From NCBI RefSeq assembly GCF_020171845.1, contig NZ_JAIVAM010000004.1, positions 186,001 through 250,000 on the forward strand: a stretch of 64,000 bases of DNA, written 5' to 3'. Shown here in pieces: positions 33,145-42,182 of the stretch. The notes under the pieces are model-generated. The model was not told the origin of the DNA. It worked only from the letters and a program-made list of their open reading frames with translations, and did no database searches. How positions within the stretch are numbered: the stretch's first letter is position 1; each line of letters starts with the position of its first letter. The position numbers and the translations under genes were made by a program. The stretch is from Cytobacillus kochii. GTDB lineage: Bacteria > Bacillota > Bacilli > Bacillales > Cytobacillaceae.

Positions 33145-34701
33145 GTGAAAAAAATGGTCGCTTGTATTGCCATCGTCACACTATTTATGTTAACAACCTC
33201 TCAAGCATTTGCTGCTAAAACGATTACGCCTCAAGGAAAGCTTAAGCCACCAGGGGAAGTATTCACGCCGGGAGAGTGGTTTCTCGGAAGTGTACCACCG
33301 AATTTAGATACAAGTAAACCCCCGATTGTCTTTGTTCAAGGAAAAAATGGTAGTTCAACTAGTTGGTATGAAGAAACGGAATATCATGGTGTAAATGATA
33401 TGTATACAAAAGCGTATGAATCTGGTTATCAAACTGTGTTTGTACAATTGCATGATGCAGCAGGAGAAGGTTCGGCAAGCCAATTGGATAACGGTGAACT
33501 TCTCGCTTCGATGCTTGCTGATATTTCCGCACATTTCCAAGGGAGAAAATTAAATATTGTCGCTCACAGTAAAGGTGGACCAGATACACAAGCGGCGCTC
33601 ATTCATTATGGTGCACACGCATATGTCGGTCGAGTCATTACATTAGGTTCCCCGCATCATGGTTCCCATTTGGCCGACCTTGCTTATAGTTGGTGGGCAG
33701 GGTGGTTAGGTACGTTATTAGGGCAAAAGGATGATGGGACATTTTCTTTACAGGTAGGTGAAATGGCTCACTTTCGCTCAATAACTGATCACCATTCTCA
33801 TGCAACGAAAAATAAGTATTACACTGTTTCCGGGACAAATAAGGGGCCGTCAATGTCCGCTTTATGGATGGGTGGCCAATACTTATCCTCTGAAGGTGAA
33901 AATGATGGTTTAGTTAACGATTGGAGTACAAGGTTACCATATGGTACACATCTCTTTAATGACACCTCTCTTGATCATGATAAAATTCGTATGGGCTCCG
34001 CTGTATTTTCTAGAATTGAACCATATTTGCGTTCATCATCTGTAACCGGATTGACAACGGATGATGTAAAAAGTAGCGATACATTAATGTCTAAAGATAT
34101 TTCCTCCTATACCCACGGTGGCGAATGGCAAGGGTATGCCTCTTATAATCAATCCTTTCATGTGGATGAACAACTTAAAAACATACAAATCTGGACATCA
34201 ACGAAGGATGTTAAAGTTAAATTAATTTCGCCAACTGGGAAAGAGTATCAAAGTTACACTTCATCACCTAAAAGTGCAGAAATATTTAATGGGGCAGCAG
34301 CACATAGTTTTACTGGCATTATATCTGAAACAGGTCGTTGGCAAGTGCAACTAACATCTAGCAAGAAGGATAATGCCTATGTTTTAAATGTTACCCATGA
34401 AGGGAAAAATAATCTAGAACTAAAGATGAATCCACTTTTCTCAAAGGATCCAGTTGCTTTCTCCCTACAATCAAACAACAATATACAATCTATCACAATG
34501 AATACGAAATTAGTGGATAAGAACGGCAATACAGTAGTGGCACCTTTAAATGTACAAAACACTTCGCGTAATGGGTCAATTGGACAATTTAATGCTAAGT
34601 TAAGTAGTGGTGTTTATAATATGACTATTGATATAAAAGGTAAAACACTTCAAGGGGCCCCTTATGAAAGAACAGTTATTCGCTCGTTTTATGTACAATA
34701 G
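33145..34701 (+). CDS. Secreted lipase/esterase, alpha/beta hydrolase
   Basis: This 518-residue protein has an N-terminal signal peptide with a likely cut after AFA (residue 23), so it should be exported. The hydrolase domain carries the nucleophile Ser142 in AHSKGG and LGSPHHGSHLADL, both typical of bacterial triacylglycerol lipases. A beta-rich C-terminal part from about residue 300 (VDEQLKNIQIWTSTKDVKVK) resembles pre-peptidase-like or adhesion domains. It starts at GTG 33145, eight bases after GGAGG. It is a single-gene unit between terminators. Lipase activity is well supported; chain-length preference is unknown. Confidence 0.88.
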   Translation: MKKMVACIAIVTLFMLTTSQAFAAKTITPQGKLKPPGEVFTPGEWFLGSVPPNLDTSKPPIVFVQGKNGSSTSWYEETEYHGVNDMYTKAYESGYQTVFVQLHDAAGEGSASQLDNGELLASMLADISAHFQGRKLNIVAHSKGGPDTQAALIHYGAHAYVGRVITLGSPHHGSHLADLAYSWWAGWLGTLLGQKDDGTFSLQVGEMAHFRSITDHHSHATKNKYYTVSGTNKGPSMSALWMGGQYLSSEGENDGLVNDWSTRLPYGTHLFNDTSLDHDKIRMGSAVFSRIEPYLRSSSVTGLTTDDVKSSDTLMSKDISSYTHGGEWQGYASYNQSFHVDEQLKNIQIWTSTKDVKVKLISPTGKEYQSYTSSPKSAEIFNGAAAHSFTGIISETGRWQVQLTSSKKDNAYVLNVTHEGKNNLELKMNPLFSKDPVAFSLQSNNNIQSITMNTKLVDKNGNTVVAPLNVQNTSRNGSIGQFNAKLSSGVYNMTIDIKGKTLQGAPYERTVIRSFYVQ

Positions 34702-34732
34702 TAGAGTTTCATTTATCGTTTGATCGGTGTGT

Positions 34733-34760
34733 GAGGTGCTGATACTGGCATCTCTTTTTC
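34733..34760 (+). terminator. Terminator after lipase gene
   Basis: GAGGTGC pairs with GCATCTC (one G-U), followed by a T-rich stretch. Confidence 0.65.
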
Positions 34761-34812
34761 TTTTTAACTAAAATAAAGGCAAGTCAATTGAAATAGATGG
34801 GGTGAGATGTGA

Positions 34813-35544
34813 ATGAAGTTTATAAATAAAACAGTTATTGTCACTGGTGCAGGAAATGGCATTGGTCAAGGGGTTGCACTCGCATATAAACGGGAAGGTG
34901 CCAACGTAGTAGTGGCTGATTGGGATGATTCGAACTTTGCTGCGCTTGAAGCAAAGGGGCTTGATTGCCTTCAGATAAATGTCCAAGAAGAAGCAGACAT
35001 TCAACGATTATTAGAACAAACGATCGAGAAATATGGACAAGTAGATATTCTCATTAATAATGCTGGTGTATCTGTCTTTAAACCTTTGTTCGAATTAACA
35101 TTAGATGAATGGGATCGTGTCATCAATACAAATGTAAGAAGTGTATTTCTAGCCACGAAAGAAGCGGCAAAATATATGAAAAATAACGAATCGGGTGGAG
35201 CCGTTGTGAATATGGCTTCTACTCGTTCGATGATGTCTGAGGTCAATTCAGAAGCCTATGCCGCTTCAAAAGGTGGCATAGTTAGTTTAACTCATGCATT
35301 AGCTCTTTCCCTAGCTGATTATCACATTACGGTTAATTGTATTTCGCCAGGGTGGATTGTGACGAATGAGAAGGCGGAACTGCGAGAAGTAGATCATCAT
35401 CAGCACCCTTCAAGGAGAGTCGGGACGGTAGCTGATGTAGCTAAAGCTTGTCTTTACTTAACAGATCCGGAAAATAACTTTGTGAACGGAGAGAATATTA
35501 CTGTAGATGGTGGTATGACGAAGAAAATGATATATGAAGAATAA
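34813..35544 (+). CDS. SDR family oxidoreductase
   Basis: This short-chain dehydrogenase has 243 residues with GAGNGIG as the dinucleotide motif, NNAG, a catalytic serine in ASTRS and the YAASK pair. The end, GENITVDGGMTKKM, is typical. It is closer to the glucose-dehydrogenase/YxxxK general oxidoreductase group than to the FabG copy at 12504. It stands alone, and no substrate can be inferred. ATG 34813 follows GGGGTGA. Confidence 0.88.
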   Translation: MKFINKTVIVTGAGNGIGQGVALAYKREGANVVVADWDDSNFAALEAKGLDCLQINVQEEADIQRLLEQTIEKYGQVDILINNAGVSVFKPLFELTLDEWDRVINTNVRSVFLATKEAAKYMKNNESGGAVVNMASTRSMMSEVNSEAYAASKGGIVSLTHALALSLADYHITVNCISPGWIVTNEKAELREVDHHQHPSRRVGTVADVAKACLYLTDPENNFVNGENITVDGGMTKKMIYEE

Positions 35545-35557
35545 ATAAATGATAAAA

Positions 35558-35594
35558 AGCAAGGTTCCCCTAGTAAGAGTAAAGGAACCTTGCT
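35558..35594. terminator. Bidirectional terminator between SDR and ABC-F genes
   Basis: AGCAAGGTTCC (35558-35568) pairs with GGAACCTTGCT (35584-35594). A-rich and T-rich flanks suit both converging genes. Confidence 0.85.
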
Positions 35595-35605
35595 TGTTTA
35601 TATTT

Positions 35606-37159
35606 CTATTTCATTGCGTCTGACCACTCTTCTACATTCCACACTTTTGTGACCCAATCTTCGTAAAAGTCGGGTTCATGGCAAACGAGGACAATGGTGC
35701 CTTTATATGCTTTTAAGGCTCTTTTTAATTCTTCTTTCGCCGTAATATCTAAATGATTTGTTGGTTCGTCAAACAGTAGCCAATTGCTTTCGTTCATCAT
35801 TAACTTGCAAAGACGTACTTTCGCTTGTTCTCCCCCACTTAGTTGGTTCATTGGTCTTGAAATATGTTCATTTTTTAGCCCGCATTTAGCGAGAGCTGCA
35901 CGAACCTGATGCTGATCCATCGCCGGGAACTCGTTCCATACATCATCTATGGGTGTAATTTGCTCGCCTTTCACTTCCTGTTCGAAATAGGAAGGGTAGA
36001 GGAAGTCACCTCTTTCAATTTTCCCGCTAATCGCTGGGATTTTTCCAAGCATCGTTTTTAAGAGGGTAGATTTTCCGACACCGTTACATCCAACAATGGC
36101 AATGCGATCCCCTTTTTCAATCGTAATTGACATTTTTGGCAATAGGGCATGTGTATAACCAATTTCAAAATTCTCGCCTTCAAACACATAACGGCTACTA
36201 GCCCTCGACTCTTTAAATTCGAAAGTAGGTTTAGCGGCAGTTTCAGGACGATCAATTCTCTCCATCCGGTTTAATTGCTTTTGCCTACTTTTTGCACGAC
36301 CTGTTGTTGAATATCTCGCCTTGTTTTTTGCGATAAAATCTTCTTGTTTCTTGATGAATTCTTGTTGCTTTTCATATGCGTGGATATGTTGATTTTTATT
36401 GATTTCTGCCAGTTCTAAGAATTTTTCATAACTAGCCGTATAGCGAGTAAGTTTAGAGAATTCTAGATGAAAAATAACATTTGAGACTCCGTTCATAAAT
36501 TCAGTATCATGCGAGATTAAAATGAATGCATACGGATATTCTTTTAAATAGTGGGATAACCAGTCTATATGTTCAACATCTAAATAGTTTGTTGGTTCAT
36601 CTAAGAGTAAAACTTGAGGTTGCTCAAGCAATAGTTTAGCAAGTAAGACTTTTGTTCTTTGCCCCCCGCTAAGTGCTGCGACATCTCTATCCAAACCTAT
36701 TGCATCTAATCCCAACCCTCTTGCGGCATCGTCTATTTTTAAATCGATTGAATAAAATCCGCCTGCTTCTAGTGTATCTTGAATTTCACCCATTTTCTCA
36801 AGCAAAACTTCTAATTCTTCTGGTGTGGCATCTGCCATCTTCGCTGTGACTTCATTTAATTCTTCTTCTTTTTTATATAATGGTAGAAAGGCATCTCTTA
36901 ATGCATCGCGCATCGTTTTTCCAGGGGTTAAAACAGTATGTTGATCCAGATACCCATATTGTACATTAGGTGTCCATTCCACTTTGCCCCCATCGTGAAT
37001 AAGCTGCCCTGTAATAATATTCATTAAAGTAGATTTACCTACCCCGTTTGCTCCAACTAACCCTACGTGATCTTCTGCTAATAAACGAAAAGACACGTCC
37101 TTAAATAATGTTCGATCGCCAAAAGTATGACTAAGATGATCAACTGTAAGTAAACTCAT
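35606..37159 (-). CDS. ABC-F family ATPase, YfmM-like
   Basis: This 517-residue protein has two ATP-binding cassettes and no membrane segments, so it belongs to the ABC-F ribosome-associated group. Walker A motifs are GANGVGKST and GCNGVGKST; signatures are LSGGQRTKV and LSGGEQAKV. The linker between the cassettes is charged and helical (KNKARYSTTGRAKSRQ). Length and N-terminal sequence best resemble Bacillus YfmM. Such proteins ease stalled ribosomes or protect against antibiotics. No drug-resistance type linker extension is seen, so a housekeeping translation role is more likely. Confidence 0.92.
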   Translation of the reverse strand: MSLLTVDHLSHTFGDRTLFKDVSFRLLAEDHVGLVGANGVGKSTLMNIITGQLIHDGGKVEWTPNVQYGYLDQHTVLTPGKTMRDALRDAFLPLYKKEEELNEVTAKMADATPEELEVLLEKMGEIQDTLEAGGFYSIDLKIDDAARGLGLDAIGLDRDVAALSGGQRTKVLLAKLLLEQPQVLLLDEPTNYLDVEHIDWLSHYLKEYPYAFILISHDTEFMNGVSNVIFHLEFSKLTRYTASYEKFLELAEINKNQHIHAYEKQQEFIKKQEDFIAKNKARYSTTGRAKSRQKQLNRMERIDRPETAAKPTFEFKESRASSRYVFEGENFEIGYTHALLPKMSITIEKGDRIAIVGCNGVGKSTLLKTMLGKIPAISGKIERGDFLYPSYFEQEVKGEQITPIDDVWNEFPAMDQHQVRAALAKCGLKNEHISRPMNQLSGGEQAKVRLCKLMMNESNWLLFDEPTNHLDITAKEELKRALKAYKGTIVLVCHEPDFYEDWVTKVWNVEEWSDAMK

Positions 37160-37317
37160 TTTGTAATCCTCATTTCTTCATAATCATTTAATAATCATAC
37201 TAGATTTCTCGATGTTTAACTAGGGGAGAGGCGATATTTATCTATAAAAGAAAAATTCCTTATGAGGAATGGATGGTGGTATAATATGGTTTAAATACAT
37301 ATAAAAGGGGGATTGTT

Positions 37318-38637
37318 ATGCAATTAACGATCCATGCAAAAGGAGAAGACGCGAATATCCTTTCTTTCTTATTGGCGAAACACCCTGAACGTCTTTATGA
37401 AAAAGAACATAAAGGGCATAAAGTACGTCTCTTTTATCAAACCTTTACTCCCAATGAGGTGAAAGTAACGATATACGTCGTTTTGGATGCTATAAGTTTA
37501 GTAAGGGATAGTGGAGAGAAATTAGATATTACACATTATATTAATGACCGTGAATTTGCAGTTAGTAGTTTGTTTTTATCACTCATACGCTCTTCTCTTG
37601 CGACAGCCCTAAATGGCTTACCTAAGGAAGAATATTTACCATATGTACGGCAGGTATTTCAATTTTCTTATTCATTTGGTCCAGTAAATACAGACCTTTC
37701 TGTAGAGAATCTTCGGGAGTTGTTTTCACCGCTTGGATTTACCTTATCTGTGCAAACTGAAACGAAAAACAGTCCTCTTTATGTAACTGTTACAGGTGAG
37801 ACAACGTTACAAAAGGGGTTAAGGCAGTTATTTATTCTCATTCCAGTTATTGATAATTATAAGCACTATTTTATTGATGAAAAAGAGGCGGAAAAGCTTC
37901 AGCGGTTCGGAGAAGGTTGGCTAGATGATCATCCTCAAAAAGAATGGATTTATAAACGTGCCTTAAAGTATAAAGGGCTGTTAGACGACCATATAACCGA
38001 ACACATAAAGGTTGAAAAGGAAAAGAAGCAAAAAGGACTAAACCAACTACGTTATGAAAAGATAATCGAAATCATTCAATCTAAACCTCATCTTAGAAAG
38101 ATAATAGATATGGGGAGTGGAGAAGGAAAGCTTAGTACTAGATTAGGCTTTTTACCAAATGTGAGTGAAATAATCGCAGTTGAACCAAGTGAACGAGAAA
38201 CGTTAAAGGCGAAAAAAAGATATGCAAAAGCTGCCGAAAATCCGGGCTTCTTAATGCCAATGCAAAAATGGGGTTCGGTATTTTATTATGATGATGGACT
38301 AAAGAATAAAGACGTCTTTATTTTATGTGAAGTGATCGAACATATTGCCGAGGAAAAATTGCATACGGCCATGCAACTGATTTTTCAAGAGTATAAGCCT
38401 GCAGTTTGTATTATTACAACACCGAATAAAGAATATAATACACTTTATCAACTTGGGGAATCCATGCGTCATTATGATCATCGCTTTGAATGGACAAGAG
38501 CAGAATTACTAGCATGGGTTGAGAAGATGACTGATATGTATGCTTATAAAGCTAGCATTTCTAGTATAGGTGAGGTAGATCATAAACGAGGTTCACCGAC
38601 TCAGATAGTCGTATTTGAAAAAGAGGTGATGGTATGA
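37318..38637 (+). CDS. hen1: RNA 3'-terminal ribose 2'-O-methyltransferase Hen1
   Basis: This 439-residue protein is bacterial Hen1, which methylates the 2'-OH at the 3' end of a cleaved RNA before sealing. The N-terminal half (to about 240) is the Hen1-specific domain. The C-terminal half is the methyltransferase with the SAM motif IIDMGSGEGKLS. Metal and active-site residues are seen in EVIEHI and in HYDHRFEWTRAEL, as in plant HEN1. The stop overlaps the Pnkp start as ATGA. A candidate promoter has TATAAT at 37280. It protects the repaired junction from being cut again. Confidence 0.95.
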   Translation: MQLTIHAKGEDANILSFLLAKHPERLYEKEHKGHKVRLFYQTFTPNEVKVTIYVVLDAISLVRDSGEKLDITHYINDREFAVSSLFLSLIRSSLATALNGLPKEEYLPYVRQVFQFSYSFGPVNTDLSVENLRELFSPLGFTLSVQTETKNSPLYVTVTGETTLQKGLRQLFILIPVIDNYKHYFIDEKEAEKLQRFGEGWLDDHPQKEWIYKRALKYKGLLDDHITEHIKVEKEKKQKGLNQLRYEKIIEIIQSKPHLRKIIDMGSGEGKLSTRLGFLPNVSEIIAVEPSERETLKAKKRYAKAAENPGFLMPMQKWGSVFYYDDGLKNKDVFILCEVIEHIAEEKLHTAMQLIFQEYKPAVCIITTPNKEYNTLYQLGESMRHYDHRFEWTRAELLAWVEKMTDMYAYKASISSIGEVDHKRGSPTQIVVFEKEVMV

Positions 38638-41222
38638 GGAGGAGAATCACACTTCCTAACGCTGGTGTCGTTTTACTTGTTGGGCCTTCTGGTAGCGGTA
38701 AAACAACATTATTGCAGAACTTGGTCGATAGCGGACAAATAAAAGACTCAGAAATTTTAAGTTCAGATAAATATAGAAAAATAGTTGCAGATCAAGAGTA
38801 CAACTCAGTTGAAAGCACTGATAATAAGATGGCGCAAATCTTATTTGAACAGTATCAAAGGATTTCTAAAGAGGCATTTGAACTGCTAGAATTGACCCTA
38901 GAAGCAAGATGTCGCTTAAATAAATGTAGTTTCATTGATGCGACTAATATAAATAGTGATGATCGTAAAAAATTGATTTCCATTGCACATCGCCATCATT
39001 TACCAATAAGCGCAATTGTGCTAGATATCGATTTAGATACATTATTAATGAGAGATAACGAACGAGTATTCCCAAGGGGCTCAAAGCGCATTAAACAACA
39101 AATGAAAAGGTTCCAATATCATAAGCGTTATTTAAAGACAGAAGGTTATCATCAACTTCATATGATAAAAGAATTGAATCACTCTGTTGAAATAGAACGA
39201 ATGGATGAAGTTCCTCCTATTGATGTGGGAGCAGGAATTGATATCATTGGTGATATTCATGGTTGTTATACTGAGCTATTACATTTATTAGAGAAGTTAG
39301 GATATGAAGAAAATGAACAAGGGCTCTATACTCATCCCCTTGGGAGGAAGTTTTTATCATTAGGAGATATTATGAGTCGGGGACCGCGCTCTTTAGAAAC
39401 GCTTTTATTTTTTAAAAATCATGTTAATAATAACTTAGCTTATATGATTGATAGTAATCATGGTTGGAAAATCTACAGATGGTTAAAAGGAAATCAAGTT
39501 ACTTTACAACATGGTGACGAACTGACAGCTAAAGAAATCAATCAATGGTTAGCTACCTATTCAGAAGAAGAGCAAAAGCGCCTGAAGGATGAGTTCATTC
39601 AGTTTTTAGGAGATGCTCCGGCACATTATATAATCGAGGATAAAGGCGTGCCGATGCTTGTATGCACACATGCAGGGATTAAAGATGAGTATATAGGCAA
39701 GAAATCCCAACAAATATCGGATTATTGTCGATACGGTGAATCATCAAGTCGCATGAAAGATGGTATTCCCATTAGAGATGAATGGTATCATCATCATACA
39801 GGTCATATGACCATTATATGGGGGCATGATCCGAGACCATATCCGACTACTATCAACTCTACGATTAATATTGATCAAGGTGTAGTATTTGGAGGGAAAT
39901 TAACAGCCTATCGATATCCCGAGAAGTCATTTGTCGCAGTTGATGCCCTCAAAAATTATAACGGTGTAGAGCATAACCCAATAATAGAATGGAAGAGCAA
40001 AAGATTGCTACCCCCAAATATACAAGCGCTTATTGAAGGTTTCCGCATACAAATGGAAGAATTCGAAGATGTAAGTGTGAAAGGTAAGTATGTAAAACCA
40101 GTCATTGGCTCGTTATCTACAGCCGATACCCATTTTGGTCAACTGGTTTATCTCCCTCCAACTATGAGCCCTGTTCCTATTCCGAGTCAGTTGCCAGATT
40201 ATTTAGAACATCCAATAGAGGCTTTTAAATATTATCAGGATAATGGTGTTAATCAACTGATTGTTGAGAAAAAGCATATGGGTTCACGGGGGATTTTACT
40301 CATCTTTAAGAATGAGGAAGTAGCGTTAAACTATACTGGGATTAGTAATTTAGGTGCGATATATTCAAGAAGTGGGAAGCGCTTTTTTAAGAAGGATATA
40401 GAAGAGCGAATATTAACGGTTATCCAATCTAGTTTAAAGGAAAATGACTATTTTGGTAAGTACGAAACTGACTTTGTATTACTGGATTGTGAGATCATGC
40501 CATGGAATTTAAAGGCACAAGATTTAATCAATAAACAATATGAACTTGTAGCTGAAAGTGCGATCTTAGATCGAAAAATCTTGGATCAAGCACTAAATGA
40601 ATCAATGGTTGAGAACCAGTGGTTAAAGGAAAATGAGGAAAAGTTAGAACGTGCAGAAAGTTTTCAAAAAGTGTATGAAAAGTATTGCTGGGAAGTTTCT
40701 GACATAGATCGCATTGTGATTGCTCCATTTCATATCTTAGCACATAGTGGAAGAGTATATCACGAAAATCCCCATACATGGCATATGACTCATGTAGAAG
40801 AACTATCCAATATATGTAGTATTTTTAGACGTACTGAATATTTACTTATTGAAGATGAATCGGATTGGAAGCAAGTAATTAATTGGTGGAAAGAAATAAC
40901 AGAAGAAGGGCATGAAGGAATGGTTGTTAAACCTAACCAGTTTACCGTATGGGAAAAAGGGAAGCTGTTACAACCAGCTTTAAAGGTAAGGGGAAGAAAG
41001 TATTTACAAATCATATATGGCATCGATTATTTAGAAGAGAAGTACTTAGAGCGGTTGAAGAAAAGAAACACGAAACGTAAACAAAAACTAGCGTTGCAAG
41101 AATTTTCCTTAGGGATAGAGGCGTTAAACCGCTTTGTAAAGCAAGAAGAAATAGGTCGAATTCATGAATGTATTGTCGCTATACTTGCCCTCGAAGGAGA
41201 TGAAGTCGACCCGAGATTATAG
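38634..41222 (+). CDS. pnkp: Polynucleotide kinase-phosphatase-ligase Pnkp
   Basis: This 862-residue protein is bacterial Pnkp, partner of Hen1 in RNA repair. Three domains are in order. A 5' kinase has its P-loop at residues 17-25 (GPSGSGKTT). A calcineurin-like 2',3' phosphatase has Asp207 and His209 (DIHGC), Asp245 and Arg249 (GDIMSRGP) and Asn275-His276. A nucleotidyl-transferase ligase has its likely adenylated Lys547 in EKKHMGSRG. Clostridium thermocellum Pnkp has about the same length and places this lysine near 551. Small differences are SNH in place of GNH and a Ser before Arg249. Gene order and overlap with hen1 imply one complex. Confidence 0.95.
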   Translation: MRRRITLPNAGVVLLVGPSGSGKTTLLQNLVDSGQIKDSEILSSDKYRKIVADQEYNSVESTDNKMAQILFEQYQRISKEAFELLELTLEARCRLNKCSFIDATNINSDDRKKLISIAHRHHLPISAIVLDIDLDTLLMRDNERVFPRGSKRIKQQMKRFQYHKRYLKTEGYHQLHMIKELNHSVEIERMDEVPPIDVGAGIDIIGDIHGCYTELLHLLEKLGYEENEQGLYTHPLGRKFLSLGDIMSRGPRSLETLLFFKNHVNNNLAYMIDSNHGWKIYRWLKGNQVTLQHGDELTAKEINQWLATYSEEEQKRLKDEFIQFLGDAPAHYIIEDKGVPMLVCTHAGIKDEYIGKKSQQISDYCRYGESSSRMKDGIPIRDEWYHHHTGHMTIIWGHDPRPYPTTINSTINIDQGVVFGGKLTAYRYPEKSFVAVDALKNYNGVEHNPIIEWKSKRLLPPNIQALIEGFRIQMEEFEDVSVKGKYVKPVIGSLSTADTHFGQLVYLPPTMSPVPIPSQLPDYLEHPIEAFKYYQDNGVNQLIVEKKHMGSRGILLIFKNEEVALNYTGISNLGAIYSRSGKRFFKKDIEERILTVIQSSLKENDYFGKYETDFVLLDCEIMPWNLKAQDLINKQYELVAESAILDRKILDQALNESMVENQWLKENEEKLERAESFQKVYEKYCWEVSDIDRIVIAPFHILAHSGRVYHENPHTWHMTHVEELSNICSIFRRTEYLLIEDESDWKQVINWWKEITEEGHEGMVVKPNQFTVWEKGKLLQPALKVRGRKYLQIIYGIDYLEEKYLERLKKRNTKRKQKLALQEFSLGIEALNRFVKQEEIGRIHECIVAILALEGDEVDPRL

Positions 41223-41233
41223 TCGTCATAGAG

Positions 41234-41262
41234 AAAAGTCATCTATATATGATGGCTTTTTT
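41234..41262 (+). terminator. Terminator after pnkp
   Basis: AAAAGTCATC pairs with GATGGCTTTT and runs into T residues. It overlaps the last codon of the small minus-strand gene that follows. Confidence 0.7.
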
Positions 41263-41374
41263 ATGATGGAATTTTATCTTTCATAATCTTATTACCACAA
41301 GCGCAAATTGTACTATGCTTTAACTTAATTAATTTTGTTTTACATACTGGGCAAATTTTATCTTCTTTTTTCAT
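41261..41374 (-). CDS. 37-residue zinc-ribbon protein
   Basis: This very short gene encodes MKKEDKICPVCKTKLIKLKH followed by a second CACG knuckle, 37 residues in all. Four cysteines at 8, 11, 24 and 26 could hold one zinc ion. Codon phase is open and it starts at ATG 41374 behind GAAAGGATGA on the minus strand, a good ribosome site. It begins five bases after the perR-like stop, so the two are probably one operon. No function is recognised. A role in metal or redox response would fit the neighbour but is only a guess. Confidence 0.65.
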   Translation of the reverse strand: MKKEDKICPVCKTKLIKLKHSTICACGNKIMKDKIPS

Positions 41375-41379
41375 CGGAA

Positions 41380-41799
41380 TCATCCTTTCTCTATGCATTC
41401 TTGGCATTTCCCATACACTTCCATATTGTGATTATTGACGGAAAAACCTGTAAGATTAGCTACCATTTCTTCAATTTCTGTAAGTTCCGGATAGTTAATA
41501 TCTGCAATTTTTCCACATGATTCACAGATAACGTGATAATGATTGGACTGACTAAATTCAAAGCGACTTAATCCATTGCCATAAGGTAGCTCATTAATGA
41601 TTCCTAATTCAACAAATAGTTTTAAGTTATTGTAAATGGTAGCGAGACTAATGATGGGGATTCTTTTTTGAATGTCTTCAGCTGTTGGATGTCCATTCAT
41701 GTCAATCAGTGTCGTTAAAATTTGTATTCTTTGTGGTGTAACCCTTAAATTTTTTTCTTTTAATAAGGGAATTAAGCTTTCTATTTGGTCTTTGTTCAT
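41380..41799 (-). CDS. Fur-family regulator, PerR-like
   Basis: This 139-residue regulator has the PerR/Fur fold: a winged helix with LRVTPQRIQIL and ATIYNNLKLF, then the dimer domain. Structural zinc cysteines are present in CESC and CQEC. The regulatory metal site aligned with Bacillus subtilis PerR gives His37, His87, His89 and Asp100, all kept. The fifth ligand is Glu81 (SRFEF), where PerR has Asp85 (SRFDF). Fur proteins have glutamate there, which reduces peroxide sensing. Overall sequence is otherwise PerR-like. A perfect PerR box lies upstream. The ribosome site is GAGGG on the minus strand. Confidence 0.9.
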   Translation of the reverse strand: MNKDQIESLIPLLKEKNLRVTPQRIQILTTLIDMNGHPTAEDIQKRIPIISLATIYNNLKLFVELGIINELPYGNGLSRFEFSQSNHYHVICESCGKIADINYPELTEIEEMVANLTGFSVNNHNMEVYGKCQECIEKG

Positions 41800-41837
41800 G
41801 CTATAACCCTCATTTATAATGATGTAATTGTAGAGAA

Positions 41838-41862
41838 TGCCTTTAAGTAGAACTTAAAGGCA
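41838..41862. repeat. 25-bp palindrome in the perR-like leader
   Basis: TGCCTTTAAGT and ACTTAAAGGCA are exact inverted copies of 11 bases with an AGA spacer. It lies between the minus-strand promoter and the perR-like start. It may be an operator or an RNA hairpin; there is no T-tract for a terminator. Confidence 0.8.
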
Positions 41863-41924
41863 AATGAGAAAAAGTGAAAAATAACGAAATATGAGAATGA
41901 CTAACATATTAACGATATATATTA

Positions 41925-41974
41925 ATAATAACACTTCTCATTCGAAAATCAATACTTTTTTATAATAATTATAA
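41925..41974 (-). promoter_or_regulatory. Promoter of the perR-like gene with a perfect PerR box
   Basis: On the minus strand TTGATT (41952-41947) and TATTAT (41930-41925) are spaced by 16 bases. Just upstream of the -35, TTATAATAATTATAA at 41960-41974 is an exact 7-1-7 match to the PerR consensus TTATAATNATTATAA. The remaining 41975-42182 stretch shows no gene. Confidence 0.75.
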
Positions 41975-42182
41975 ATAAGGACTGTGTATAAATATAGTTT
42001 CGACATTACCTGTAATATATCCTCGTTGAGTGTGTAATAATTTTAGTTTTTTTAATCACCAATATACTAATATGTTACATGTCATGAATGTGTGAAAGAA
42101 TATTGAAGACGGAAGGGGATTATCAATTACACTTTGAATGGGGATTCTAGTTGATAAAAGAGTTCGAATTTTGTACAAATAT

